From Drosophila miranda (lineage: Eukaryota; Arthropoda; Insecta; Diptera; Drosophilidae), in NCBI RefSeq assembly GCF_003369915.1, contig NC_046677.1, positions 8,432,001-8,496,000 of the forward strand: a DNA stretch of 64,000 nt. Direction: 5' to 3'. The translations under genes were made by a program, and so were the position numbers. Shown here one piece after another: positions 1 to 14,089 of this stretch. The notes below the pieces were generated by a model, which made no database searches, had not been told where the DNA came from, and was given only the letters and a program-made list of their open reading frames with translations. Position 1 is the stretch's first letter. Every line of letters begins with the position of its first letter.

Positions 1-1056
1 TGTTCACCCGAAAAGAAGAAAAGAACTTGAAATTGAACTGTGTGCGAAGAAGAAGCATCAGGCAGGCAGCATCCAGACAAATTGGAGAGCGCGCCGTCAG
101 TCGAGAAGGTAGTATCATCATGCATCTTCTCTTCTCTCCTCTCTCTCTCTCTCTGTCCCTCTCTCTCTCGCTTTCTCTGATTGTCGCTCGCTCCCGTTGT
201 TGTTGTTGTTGTTGTTGTCGTGGGAGCAGAAAATATTTTAACGCAATTAGAGTCGGGAGCATCGTCGTGGCATCGGCAGCAGCAGGCAGCCAGAAGCAGC
301 ATCAAAACGGGCCCCAGAGCCCCCCAGAGCCAGAGCGTACGCGCACGCAGACGGACACGGAGCACGGAGCACGGATAGAACGCAAAAGAACAAATACAAA
401 GAATAGAATTGAAAGTAAATGAAAGCGTAGAAAGAACCGAAAGAAACAGTTGCAAGGCACGCAAAAAATCTTGTACGTTCTCAGCAAAAAACAAATTGTG
501 GAGAAGTGAAAAAAGTGTGACCAGCAACAGCAAAAAGATTAGCCGACTCAATTAACTGTAAAAACCTGCTGCTTGCCAGCCACACACATAGAGTGAGAGT
601 GAGAGTGCGAGTGAGATAGAGTCAAAGTGAGAGCAAGAAAGAAAGAGCGAGCGAGCCAGCAAGTGCGAGGTGAAGGTGAAGCTGAAGGAGAAGCGCGAAC
701 AATTTGTTGAATACGTCGTCTCCGGGACCGCCACAAAGGGAAAAAAGCGAAAGTGAATTCAAAAGAAGTGTCCACAACTTTTCTATGCAAAGTAATCTCT
801 TAACACACATACAGGACTCTTAAAAATTATACAAAAAAAAAATAAAAAAGAAAGAAAGTTTATAATCAAAATAAAAAAAAAATAAAAAGTGCCAACAAAA
901 ACTAAGCCCAGTTTCCCGATAGAGAGGAAAATTTCCAGAAAGCCCTAAAAGGACCAAAAACAAGAAAGAAAAAAGGGGAGAAAATTGGCGGCGCAAAAGT
1001 TAAAAGGGACAAAGGCGATTAAGCAGCTCACCAAGGACGACGGCCCAGCACGAAAG
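1..1056 (+). other. Nlg2: Probable 5' noncoding exon of Nlg2
   Basis: The stretch is A- and purine-rich on the + strand with many short AGAG/GAAA runs and no convincing reading frame, which is typical of long Drosophila 5' UTRs. It ends in a good splice donor (CGAAAG|GTGAGC at 1056/1057). The matching acceptor is plausibly TTTCCAG at 23011-23017, just upstream of the Nlg2 coding exon, which would make intron 1 about 22 kb. A TCAGTC initiator-like hexamer lies at 97-102 and CT-rich GAGA-factor-like tracts at 129-180. The true transcription start may be there or left of the window. The link to Nlg2 is inferred from strand, donor/acceptor compatibility and the absence of any other + strand gene in between. 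Confidence 0.45.
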
Positions 1057-4000
1057 GTGAGCGCAAATAAGTCATGCAAACGCAGAAAAGCGAAGAAAGC
1101 ACAAATAAAAAAAAGAAATATAGATAGCAAAGCAAGGTAGAGACGACAGGAGCCAGAGCAAAGTTGCTCCTAGCGACACCAAAGCGGCTGAAGAAGCAGC
1201 GGCCGAGCACCAGAAGCGGCCGCGACAGCAAAACAAGATAGAAACCTCGAAGAATTTGATACCCTGGCAGAGGCATTAATCATTTCAATCACATCTACTT
1301 AGTAGAGATATATAAAATACAGGAACATTTGGAATATCTTAAATATTGCGAGCGAATTCGGCTATTGAAAACATGTGATATAGGCGGATCCGATTATGAT
1401 CCGTTTTTGCTGTTTTACCATAGAAGGGCCCACTATTGCACGACTACCCTACAAATAAGCATACCCTTTGCTAGGGTGACAGCAGAACGCCCCCAACAGA
1501 TTTTTTTCTCTTGAAGAGTGACAGTCGTCGACGTTGTCGTCCTCGTTGGCGTCGTCGTCTTCGTCGCCTTGCAGTGCCTTAAGAGGCTGGCGGATGGATA
1601 CTGCCGCTGCCGCTGCTGCTGCTGATGCTGCTGTTGCTGACGCTTTTGAATTCGCCTTGAGTTCGTTGTGGGCGTCGTGAGAGTTCGCGAAGGGAGGCAC
1701 GAGCCATGCTCTCGCTCTCTATGGTGCCCCTGTGATGGGTGTTGTTGGTTGTGTTATTGCTGTTGGTGTTGCTGTTGCTGTTGCTCTTGCTGTTCTTGTT
1801 ATTCATAGGCAAACATAGGCAAACAAGCAGAAGCAAAGCAAAGAGCAACCTGCGTGGCTAGGCCAAACAACCGCAACGAGGGCGGTTCTCAGAATCAAAT
1901 TAGCCCGCTGCCAAATGTCCCAACTATCCGACTGATGGAATTAGTCATGGTGTTGGCTGCCAAAAGTATGCTATAGGAACGCACGACAAGGGATTTTGTC
2001 GGCGGACGAACGATTGTGGGTTAATGCCACCAAAAAGAATTTTTCATATGTGCAAATTCCCCATGCCAATGGGGTAGGCTCCAAAAAGTATGCTGAGGGA
2101 AAAAGTTCGTAAGATGCAAATGGAGACCTAATTAAATGATTTAAGATTGATTTGATCTCATATTACATTAGATACCTCCTGACTAAATTATTTATATCCG
2201 CTTCTCGTTTCCAATATATGTACCAGAAATTCAGATTCAGCCTCCATCAATATGTAAGCAATAAAAAATAGATAAATTCTTAGAAAATTAAATAAAGTTC
2301 AAGAAAAATCCCTAACTCAGATTTACTTATTTGTCATCAAATTGCTGGCAAAATTGTACACAACTTTTGAAATTTAAGAAATGATAAAATACAACATATG
2401 AAATGTTATAAAAATACTCTTAAAAATCAATTTTTAATCAGTATTCATATTTTTTGCATACCCAAAAATACAATAAGCATGATTCTTCCACCTCTTTTAA
2501 AATAATCACACAAATCTTGACTAAATACTAAATTTAAAAAGCTTAGACACATTCACTGCAAATATATAACCAAACAAAATGTCATTCCTGCTCTAAAAAC
2601 AAACTTAATTCGTTGACATTTTGCAATTTTAATACAAACTACAACTACAACTAATATAAAACTACAGATTTTTTAGGTCAAATCAAAATGTTTTCAAAAG
2701 TTTTGCAAAAGTTTAATTTCCTTTGCCAGGTTGTGCTCTGTCCCGTGCTCTGCTCAACTTTTTCATTTCGAAAAAAATCTATTCAAATCTAATTTCGCTG
2801 CTTAAATTGGTCCTTCAGTACAATCTAGCTTCTATTCTTTGTGTAGCCTTGAAGCACCCCTCGTTGTGTCGTCGGCTGGCGATGGCGGCAGTGATAACTC
2901 ATGTCCCGCTGACATTTTTGGGTCAAAAAACTAAAATATTATGTGGTTGCTTTGCCATTCCACTGAAGAGCCTGTGCGTGTTCGTGTGCGTATGTCTTTC
3001 TCTATCTATCTCTCTCTCTAAGAGCTGGTGTCTATGTTTGTTGTAATTGTGGTGTGGTGTGGTTCTGTAGTCATTATTTCAGTCAACCTTCAAAAACCCA
3101 CCGCCCACCGAGGGCTATCTATCTTCCCCCTAGTTTGTTCAGTTGTGTGTGTGGCACGGCACCCAGACTCCGGCATTCCGGCAGATTAAAATTGCATCCG
3201 GCGAGCCAAACAAAAGAGTGTTGACCAATTTCGCTTAAACATAAAACAAGGACAAATTACCAGGAGGTTCACGCACACAAATGACGACAAAACAGGGATA
3301 CAGCAAAAGGCAATGGCAAAGCCAAAGGAATGGCAAAGGAAACAGGGACATATACATGGGATACAGGCATACGGGGATATGGGTGTATAGACGAAAACAA
3401 ACAGAAATGAATTCATAGTAAAAGTCTTAATTGAAATTTTTGCTTGAAATGTGTACAGAGGGGATTCTTTTTTACTGTTCTGCGGCACCTAAAATGAAAG
3501 GCGGTGTGTCCATGGTAGGACCTCCTTTGCACATACATATGTATATGTACATATATTTATTTCTTCATGTGAGCTCGTTGTGTGTGTGGAAGCAACTTTG
3601 TGTGGCAGCCAAGGGAAAAAAGCAAAAGTCGTGGCCTGTGTGGTGTGAACGGATCTGTGGGGTCTATAGAGTAGGAAGTTTGCCATGGAGCTCTGGGCAG
3701 CACCATGAATGCATGACGCTGTGGGGAGGATAAAGGTAGCAACTTTGTTATATTCTTGACTTTACCTTTTGTATCATATTCACTCTTTATTTTTTTTTGT
3801 TTCTTGTATTTAACTTTGTATTCCTATTAGTCTGGCCAAAGCCAAAGGGCAATCAGCGTGAACGAAAGAAAACGTTGAACGAGTTAAATGTTTGATTACA
3901 AAATTGCATTTTACACCTTTGAGAGTTTTCTCTTCATTTGGAATTTGAAATGTAGTTTCAGATTTCATAGCATACCTAAGGGGGCAAGAGCCAGAATGCC

Positions 4001-7000
4001 AGAAGGATTTACTTAATACATATTGACGGGCAAGGGGATGATGGCTTCCGTGTGGTATAAGTTATTAGACGAAATATTTTCAAACAAAAGACTTTTAATT
4101 GGTGCAGAAAACTCTCAAATGAAATTCCATCTCTAATTTTTCCACCCCCTAATGAAATTTTCATTAAAATGTGGCATAAATTATCCATCATCATCATATT
4201 TATATGTTTGCTTTTGAAATTATGTTTAAACAGCTTGTATTATCATGAAGCGAAAAATACCCAACTAAAAACAGTTTAAATACAGATAATAAATAAAGTT
4301 TACTTCTTAAAAAGGCCAAATGATTATCTGCATTACTCATACGTCATGTGTTGCACAAATAAACACACATTCTGTGGGTAAAAAAATGATACATATAATT
4401 GACTGATTGGATCTGAAATGTATTTAAAAATAATGTCGATTTTGTATTATTTACATGGCATACATATTTATGTATGTAAATCATTATTTGCACAATAATA
4501 TTAAATAAACGAATAATTTACGTAAAATTAATATTCAAGAAAGGGAAAAAATCTCTGGAAAAGTAGGTACATCAACTATTCATAATTTCCTAAAATACAC
4601 ACGTGGCTTTGTTGTTACTGAATGAATATGGAAATTCATTAAAACAGGCATTCGCGTATGAAATGGCTTAAGGTAAAATAGAGAAAGTTAAAGGTAAGAG
4701 GTAGATAAAACTGGTATTAAAAATATTTCTGAATTTATTCTAATGAAATTGAAATGCCTTTTAGATGCCCTCGGAGGTAGAATATTCAAGAAACTAAAAA
4801 TCAACAAAGGATTATATTAATTAATTATTAATTAAAAAATTATGAATAATCCTCACAAATGATAAGATAAATACTAATTGAATAATGTGTCTAATAAATT
4901 CCATTCAACATTCAGTTGATTTTAACCAGGTTCGATAATTATATTTCAAAGAATTTATTTAAATTGATTGGCATCATATTTCACTATTCAATAATATTTT
5001 CTTTTAATTAATTCTATCTCATATTTAATAATAATTTAATAACAATCTATTTTCTGCAGACACTTTTATTGGGATTGGGAAGATGTTTCTATATGAAAGT
5101 AAATTCTTTTTGAATAGATTATGATGCCTTTAATAAACTATTTTGAACTCCGTTTCATAATCATCCATGATGGTAATAATTTCTATTTCCATTCATTCAG
5201 CTGATCCCAAACCTTTATTTTTTTGTTTTTTTTTTTTTGCACCGAAAGCGAAGAATTAACAAATGACCCAGAGATAATGGAAGGGAAAAAGCCGTGGAGA
5301 AATATACATGGCCATAAACACAAGATCCAACACTTCTAGCCATAGCCATAGTCACGCCCCCTCATCACCCCTCAGATGTGCCCGCCTTGGAAGTCATTTT
5401 CTTTTGAATGGGCGGGGAGAAAATGGATCTGAATCGAAAATGTTGTGTTGGCTAAAAATTTATGTGTCTATTGCCAAAGGATTCTATGCAAAGAGGGACA
5501 CAAAGGCGACACATCACAAGGAGAAACATGATGTAGAAATAGAAGAAGAGAAGGAGGAAAGAAGGGTGAGGTGTAGGGTTTAGGGTGTAGGGTGAGGTGC
5601 CCCGCCCACACATACGCACACACACACACACAACGCAATTACACGCCCACTTTGCTTTATCTTTGTAACTGTTACAAAACTTGGCTTCTTCTTCATCATC
5701 ATTTTCTTTCATTCTTTCGTTTCGTTCTGTTCCGTTCGTTTTTCTTTTCTTTTCTCGTTGGTTTTTTTGTAGGCGTGTGTTTGTCCTCCGTGTGTATGCT
5801 TATCTATCTATGACTGCTTATGAGTGTGTGTGCGTCTGTGTGTCTGTTTATCTTGGCCAGAAGCTATATAGTTTATCTATGTGCATGTTTGTTGTTTGCT
5901 GGTGGTCGCCCGGTCGTTCGTCTGGTGTACACTTTTCCGCACTTATTCCATATTTAAGAGGCAATTTATATTCCCTTTTTTTGCACTCTCTATCTGCAAG
6001 CAGCCTCCTGCTCCTCTCCTCTCCTTCCTACTCCTACCGCTACTCCTCCCCTTTCTTTCTCTCTCTGGCCGCTCTGTTGCTATCTCTTTTCCGTTAGGGT
6101 CTATCTCCGTCTGGCAGTCTATCTGTCTGCCATTCAACTTCAGCTACAGTTTCCGCTCTTCTCTGGCCCGACTGTTTCTGTTTCGGATTCTGTTTCTGAT
6201 TTAGTCGCCAACACAAGCACGCAACGCCACAGAAAAACAAGTGGGAAAGGTACTATTCGCATTTTTAGGGAATTTTGCGACTAAAGGATACCCTATGCCT
6301 TACACTAATATACTATCTAATATATTTATTTATTATATTTATAGGTCTACCCAATATTTTCCGAACTGTAAGCCCATGAAAAATGCTATATTCCGGGAAT
6401 AGGAGCTCCAGATCTTTAAAATACTGAATGCTCTATATGATGGCTAAATAATTGTAACCAAAGAGAGGTTTATTTCTCTTAAATTATGGACTTTCACCGA
6501 CTTGAAAGCTGATCCAGATTATAGGTCCTCTAATGCATCAGCATACCCCATTAGCAGCAACGATTAGTGGGTATAAAAAGCTGATGTTGCTGCTAGTGCT
6601 GCTGCTGCCCACTCATCCTATCCGGATGCTATCCTGTCCGGGGGGAGGAACTATACAACAAGCTGAAGCCGGCTTAGCATTGCTGATGCTTCCCCTACCG
6701 CAGTCCACGTCCACGGCCACCCCGCGGCTGCTGCGGCTGTCAGTAGCCAATTATCATTTTTTGAAATGAATAAAAACGTTGCCTGCCAGCCCAGGCCCCG
6801 CTTTCGGTGCGTGTGCCACGTACTCTCTCCTCCGCGGCGACTCTGTATATACGGTTGTATCTAAATGGCATTTCCATAGCCACAGTTGCCAGGTCCTTAT
6901 CCGTCTTTTGGCTCTGTTTCTGTTTCTGTTTCTGACTCGCGGCCACTCCATTGCGGCGGCAGGCTTTTCACCTTGCGGCTATTGCAGTGAGTGTATGTGC

Positions 7001-7001
<1 letters not shown>

Positions 7002-7030
<29 letters not shown>
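7002..7030. repeat. (TG)n microsatellite
   Basis: An uninterrupted TG run of about 29 bases lies inside the long Nlg2 intron. Its translated frames give poly-Cys/Val artefacts, which explains the spurious open frames here. Confidence 0.9.
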
Positions 7031-7033
<3 letters not shown>

Positions 7034-10000
7034 TGTTTGGTTCTGGCTTTTCCTGCTTTTTTATTGTGTCATAAATTATTCAAACGCAAACATCAGCAGC
7101 AGGCGGCAGGCGGCGGATCAGGATAAAGATGCGGCTCAGCCTCTCCGCCGGCTCTCACGCTCACCCTCTCTCTCTCGAGTCTCTCTTCACTCTTCTCATT
7201 ATCAGCGGCAGACGTTTAACGCACACTCACACGCACACTCCCACTACCAATCCCACATAGATACACATCCATACTCGCTCTTTCTCGCTCTGCATGTGCA
7301 TATTTTTGTATCTTATACCCTGCCTGTCCCCCGCAGTGAAGATACACTGGTCATTGGATTATTTGCAATTGAAACTGCAATTCCACTCTTTTCTCTTTTT
7401 GGGACTGTACTTTCATTTGAGCTTCTTGTTCCCTGCTTTGATTCAAGTGCTTTTCACGAACGCGTTCTTTTCAATTTAATTATTTAGCGATTATTTATTT
7501 ATATCTGTTATTCATCTATGATTTATATTTTATTTATCGATTGTATTCCAATATTTTAAGAGTAATCAAATATTTCATAACTTCCTTAGCTTTTGAATAA
7601 CTTGTTTTATAATTTAATGCTATAAAAACTATGCTTTTATAGAGGAATTTATTTTCTAGCACTGCTTGCTCCTCAAGAGAAACACACAGAAACCTCACCC
7701 CAATGAATATTCACATGCGATAATCTGCTCAAGGCCTCTGGCATTGTTATTACTCCCACGAAATCCTGTAGAATGTGTTCGGTGTTCTCTATTCCAACTC
7801 GGAAATCTCATGTCAACTATTTTACCTCTATGGTAGGGCTCTTTACATAGAATTATCTGAAATTGCATTGCTTTGTGTTAAGCTGTAATATTTATGTGCC
7901 CACACAATCTTTCCTCCACTGCTTGAAATGAACCATATCAAGTCTCGGTGCGACTGTACTTATTTCCCACAAAACACTGTTTGAGCGCCACTGCTTTAAA
8001 CAGCCTGCAGAGCTTTCGTTTTGCTCAAATGCCATATAAATTCTGCTATTTTAAAGCTAAAGGAAATTGTATTATCAACAACACAATGATTCCATTAAAG
8101 TTATACTGTTTGAAATACTTTATATTTCGTAAATTATTATTTCAAAGTTGCCGAACAAATTGTTCGTACCAGTGTGCGATGATGCGGAAGCAATCGGAAG
8201 CATGACCCAGCGGGTTGTGTTGTGGGCAGTCGCCTGTCGCCCCCACTGTTAAGAGGTGCGCGGGGAGGACTTCGCACTCAGCGAGGAGTCACTTCCATAA
8301 ATAAAGAAGGCCACGCCAGAGGAGCGTTGCGCCATCACTTGATAAATAAGTAGTGCACGTAGGCATTCGGCATAATGAAGCGAGCCGAGTCGGGCCTGCC
8401 CTCCCCCCTTAGTGGACTCAAGACGATGGCAGAGGCCCAGAACAGCAATTTGTTGGGCCCATGCGGCGTATACGTAATCACGCATTGATATGCCATTTAC
8501 TTGGCCGACAGGAACAGGCAGCCAAAGGACCAGAAAGCAGCAAGGACAAGCCAAGCAGTAGTCACGTCACTCAGCTCTGGCAAAAGGATTTATGCACTCG
8601 ATTTTGCAGTTTCAATTTTATTTGTTGTTTTATTTTTTATTTTATTGCTTTTTATTACGCAATCATTCCTGGCAGTCCCCGAGAAAGTGCACTCCCTATC
8701 CATCCAGCCGGCTCCATCCACACTCCGAGTTGAGTGCAAATTAAAATTATGCCACTTGCAGCCATTTCCATTACCATCTGGGGCGTTTTTTTTCTCCCAG
8801 CCCAAGCAGCCGCAGCTGCCCCAGCCCATACGTATATTTACGAGCAGCAGGCAGTCCTGACCGAAGTCGTTAGCGACTCTGATTACATGTTAATTATCAT
8901 TCCGTAATGAATTGGCCCTTTGTACTGACATGTGTTGGTGTTGGCCCCCCCTCCCATTTCAAATTTACAACCGAGAGCAATAAATGCCACAGAGCCACCG
9001 ACAAATGCTGCAGGAATATTGCGATAGATAATACATACGTATACGGGTGTCCGGTGGGTGTGTACGGGTGTGGGAGAACGGGTTGACAGCCATTGTGGTC
9101 GCTGGCGTTGGGGCCAAGCGGTTATCCACTTTAAAACGTGAAATAAATTTCTCCATCAACTTTTAAAATTATTGCATTCGATTTGTGGGAACAGATACTT
9201 ACTCAAATATTTTAATATTTTCAACCAATTCAGCATAAATACAAATTATGGGAAACGAATAAAAGAAATCACTACTAAAAATATTATATAATATAAAAAC
9301 AACGTAAAAGTTAACAATGTAATAAATGCAAATTCTTAAAAGTAATGTTACAATTTGGGTGATTTTTAAGAGCCATAAAAACAGTGGAGAATAAAAATAT
9401 AAGAAATTTGTTTTCAATACAGACATAGTTTTATATTTGAATCATATCTCTGAGACTTTTAAGACGAATATACCCATATTTTTTTATATTTTTTTCCACA
9501 TAAAAAATTATTAAAAAAATAAACCCTCACAAAAATTCAACAAAAAATTTCTTCTAAGATTGTGTCCAAAAATCAATCCACCAATCTGGAGCCATAAATA
9601 AATTGTAATCCGCGTGCAAATCGGTTGAGCCCAAATAGGAGTTAAGCCTGAGGAGCTTAGACGGAAGCCTAAGCTCCGCGGAAACACTCCCTTACCTCCA
9701 CCCCCTCCCGCAGGATATGTAACAACACACGGATAAGCTTATAAATATGTATGCCTCTCCGAGATGAGCATGTGTGGAGAAACAAGTGTGCGGATGCTTG
9801 AACCGCACTAACACCTAGATACATACATAAATACATTAACAATACACATACAAAGGAGTCGCTCCTTCGTTGGGCTTTCGGGCATCGGTTGCCATGGAGT
9901 GTGTGTTGTGTATGTGTGTGTGTGTGTGCGCAGACTCAAATTAATTCCATTGGCACCGATTGAAAGTTTTCGTTCGCTTCATGGCAGCAATAAATTACGA

Positions 10001-10097
10001 TTTTACGAGTACTTATTTATATGTATGTGTGGCATAGAGATTGTATTTACCATCGATATATATCGGGAAATGGAACACGGGAAGTAATGGAATTAAT

Positions 10098-10290
10098 TGA
10101 ACAATACTGTTAACGGAGGTCTATATGTAAAAACTTATAAGGAAAGCAGCTCAGAACCATCCATGTCTTAATTGGAAAATACTAAAATAATGTATCTTCT
10201 ATGAAGAAGCCTAGAATAGCAGCATGAAGAATACTTTCAATGGAGGTCTATATGAAAAAAAAATCTATGGAAAGCACTACAAATGCTACA
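10098..10290. repeat. Degenerate direct repeat, two copies about 123 bp apart
   Basis: Two blocks share the core GGAGGTCTATATG followed by an A-rich run and then GGAAAGCA (cores at about 10116 and 10239). Preceding words are related (AATACTGTTAACGG and AATACTTTCAATGG). This looks like an old local duplication in intronic DNA. There is no coding signal. Confidence 0.6.
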
Positions 10291-13200
10291 ATATTTAATC
10301 TTCTGTAAGGCAGCTTAAAATTCGAATTATTTAGCTTAAATTTGTAAATTTGTTATTCTGACAAGGCCTTATTTCACAATTTTATTATTTTATATCGCCC
10401 ACAAGGATGTTTGATCTCTTAATGAAGTAACACACTGTGGTGTGTTTCATGCTGAGTCGAAATCTAATAGTCATATATGTATTATATTTCCAACCATTCC
10501 AGTTTCCATAATTTTGCCTTTAACAAGAAATATTTTGTAGAATTTGACTTTAATTAAAGGATGATCAAAAAGGAGCATAAATTGTTGAAATAAGTTGCGT
10601 CAAATTCCAAATTAATACCAATTTAAAAACATCTTTCTTATTAAATGGCACACCAACCAACAAAATAACAGTCCCTCCAAAGGAGCATAAATCTAGAGAG
10701 TTCCACTTCCCAATTTGATGTTGCTTAGGTTTCCCACACAACTGAAAGAAAGTACTACCACTACTAGAACTCATTATATTCACAACCAAAGCAATTTTGA
10801 GCACACAAAAGACTGTCGCACAAAAACAACACAGGGAGAGAAATCTGTTCGAACTGAATGATGAATAAACTTGTCCAAGGGGGGTGGGGGAATGAGAGAT
10901 GAGAGTGAGGACTGGGAGGAGGCTTAAAATTTGCATTAAACCCATTTAATTATACTAAGTACATAGTAAATACGACAAGTAGAGTGCCAGCAAAGAGGTA
11001 GGCAGGAAGGTAGAGTCAGGATGAGAGGAGCAGGAGTAGTTTCATGTTTACATTTGCCCAAGTGATGGCTGCTGTGGCTCCAACCCGAAACTCCACCTCA
11101 AACAAATGCCTTATTCACACACAGACTACACACTCCACACTATATAGTACACTGTACTACACGGGTAACGTAACTATTAACAGTTCTCGAAGCGAGTCGA
11201 GTGGGAGTTCGGTGCCGAATGTGTTTGCACGCCTGTTTGCCTTTTGCCGCAGTCATAAATAATTTATGCCTCCGTAATTTGGTCAACTTTACTTTGCTCT
11301 GCGCCAGAGGCCTCATCCTCATCCTCCTCATCCGTGCTCTACGCTGCACTGAAATGCCCTACGCCATTGCCTATGGTATCTGTAGTAGAATCTTCATTCC
11401 CATGTTAATCGCCTCCTACATGGCATCTATGTTGTAGTACGACTATATAGGGTATACACTTGCATAAATCAACTTGGAATATGTTTCAATTGACCACACA
11501 GTTGTCTCATTTGCATTTTGTGTGCGCCCAGGCCACCGCTCGGACCGGCTCCAGCGTCCTCAGGTCATTCATTAGGCGTCGGCTATTCCTTGGGGAGTAA
11601 TTAGAAATTAGAATTTTGGAAATACGACAAGAACAACAATACAATACAGCACAACACAACAGACGCCAGTGCATGCCTCACGCATGCCACATGTATGCTG
11701 CATAAGGCCCATAATTGATAATTATTTCATTTCTCTGTGGGGAGAAATTTCATTGTGTGTTAAAGGAGGTGCAAACTGCCTTGGGCTTTAATTTGAATTT
11801 TCTATGCATATGGAAATGGAAATGGCAATGCAAGTCTCCTCACTTGAAGGGAATGCTAATTAAAACGATTCTAAGTGCTAAGGATTTCGAGTGTTTCGAT
11901 TCAATTTTGATATGCGCCAAATATATTTTGTGGTGAGGAGAGATCGTATGTTAATTATGTTTATGATATAATATTGTTGCTTCAGGAATTTAGGTGCTTA
12001 TTGTTGTGTTGTTGTGCTTATTAAATAATTTTTGATATAAGTATCCCGAAAAGGTATCTCTAGAAATCAGGAAAATTAACGAAACGATTGTATAAAATGG
12101 AAGAGATCTCCCTCGAGTAGAAAAATAGCCAATAAACCATACTTTAAGCAAAATTTGGAAAAGGGAATGCTTGAGAGTCCAAAAACAAAATGCATGTCGT
12201 TTGCAAAACGATACACATTGATCCACGACTCGAGTGCCTAAAAGTATCTTTCAGATTCTTTGTATTAACGAATGTAGAAGAACGAACGGTGATACTTCCC
12301 ATAGAACTTTAAATAAAAGTGATTTTCTTTTGGTTTTCTTTGGTTTTGGTTTTCAGATTTTCAAGGGCACACTTAGCTGTTTCAACGAAATTAAATCTTG
12401 ATTACACTCTAATCTCCTCGCTCTTCAGTCTCTAGAGTCCAACGCTTTGAGTCTGTGAGATTTGTGAGTTCTGTTTAAATGAAACAACAGACAATTTACC
12501 AATGACCATTTCAAGTATGAGGTTTACAGCACTCAACAACTGTCTGTAATCCTCGATTACCAAGTACCAAGTACATTTATCCACTCAAGAGTGGGCAGAC
12601 ATTCATTTTGCATGGCCACAAGTATCTGCCTGAACCTGAAATCGAAATAAAGTCCATTAAAAAGCAATTTCCCACCAGAGCTCTCGGAACACAAACAAAA
12701 ACCAGCAAAAAATCTGCAGCAGCAGCAGAAGTAGTAGAGAATGTAACTAACTTATTTAACCTTCAGCTTGTTGTTGAAACTTTATTTTCGATTTCCGTTC
12801 CCAGGAATCCATCCCCATTCCCCCAATGACTGGCACACTAATATGAGTGACTGTAAACGTCAGACATACATTCACTTTCCCCATCTGCCATATGCTGCGG
12901 GCAGGAGAACTAGGAGTATCTGGTGCACACACACACACTAGAGAGGGCAATAAATTTATTTGTCAGCTTGTTCAGAACTTTCTGCATGACAATTGTGGCA
13001 CACAAATAATATATTTTTTCTAATTACCAAAAAGGAATGACCTTAATACCAGTCCTCAGAGATACAGTAAGAGGGAGAGGGCGAGGGGGCGACCCAGACA
13101 GGCAGGGAGACTGTGTCATCCTGTGCGAATACGAATACGAATACAAATCCAAATCGAAAGGACGCCAACTCGATTTTATACGGTTTATTGACACATTTTT

Positions 13201-13862
13201 TGTATACCCTTTTCGTGGGGGGGGCATTGTCAAGGCAGGAGGCATTTCTGGACAGATAATCTTCATCTTATAATCTTAGCAAGCATCTCGTCTATTGAAA
13301 ATGTGCTTGTCCCTATATCCACCAGAGAAACAATCAATCTTCAAGGGTATCAAGGGTATTCGGTCACCAAATCCACTCTTCCCTGCTTGTTTTTGTATAT
13401 TTGTGGGCCAGCAAAAATGCATTTCCGAATGAAATTCGCCAACTCGACAAATCTTCAATGTGAACAAGAGCCAGGCCAAAACAAAAAAAAAGAGGGTAAA
13501 AAAAAAAGTTAAAAATGAGTATGGGAAAATACATAACAAAGTTTTGGGAGAAATGAGAGCAAAAACGAGAACCAAAGAGCTTGCCAAGTACCCGGTACGG
13601 TACGATACGATACGTATCCCCCCATCCAGACCTTCAGACCTCCAGCCTCTCCCTCTTCCTCTCCACTCCACTCCGCTCCGCTCCTCTGTATAGTGGCACC
13701 CCTTTCCTGTCTTATTCGGTTGTGGATTCAAGCAGCCATGTAACCTCGTTTATTCTGCAGCATAATGAAAGGGGAAAGTTTTGTGATTTCACCGCCCATG
13801 GTTCCGGCAAATGCCAACCAGTAGTACATCCATAGGATGGATGCATGTATGTGTATGTGTGC

Positions 13863-13870
13863 GAGTATCT

Positions 13871-13871
<1 letters not shown>
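13863..13871. repeat. Target-site duplication, left copy (GAGTATCTG)
   Basis: GAGTATCTG directly abuts the poly(T) end of the LINE and recurs at 17315-17323 on the other side of the insertion. The following T/TGT makes the exact edge ambiguous by one base. The sequence to its left is GTAT/GTGT-rich, i.e. an ACAY repeat on the other strand. Confidence 0.75.
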
Positions 13872-13916
<45 letters not shown>

Positions 13917-14089
13917 TTGTGTGACTACAGGAAAGCTTCATGCCGACTCAGCCGAAGCCGAAGTGAGGGACTCTAACCGCTCTAAAACCAACCACACCTA
14001 TCCCGGATCCCGGCGGTACTGTCGCGAGATATTACTTCGCCGGGGGGAGATGCCCGTAGGGCTCTTCTCTTAATAATCTCCTTTATCCT

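Larger units (their letters stand above)
1057..13862 (+). other. First part of the long Nlg2 intron 1, no gene seen
   Basis: AT-rich DNA with scattered microsatellites and low-complexity tracts. The open frames in it are short or driven by simple repeats (for example the poly-Cys/Val frames over GT tracts near 7.0 kb), and I see no protein-like composition. A degenerate direct repeat lies at 10.1-10.3 kb and a small 9-bp hairpin at 9654-9679. No RNA gene was recognised. Treating it as intron depends on the proposed leader exon at the left end. Confidence 0.5.

Noticed and set aside
5570..5600. TAGGGTTTAGGGTGTAGGG, telomere-like words
   Set aside because: Only a few imperfect units. Drosophila telomeres do not use such repeats, so this is simple GT-rich sequence.
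6951..7487. 178-codon + strand frame near 7 kb
   Set aside because: Open mainly because of the (TG)n microsatellite. No domain-like composition beyond it.
10565..10945. 126-codon minus-strand frame in the Nlg2 intron
   Set aside because: No recognisable motif, no splice or promoter context, and composition expected from AT-rich DNA. Kept as chance.
13276..13731. 151-codon minus-strand frame near 13.5 kb
   Set aside because: Low-complexity Phe/Leu and Arg/Gly runs from T- and CT-rich tracts. No homology signal seen.
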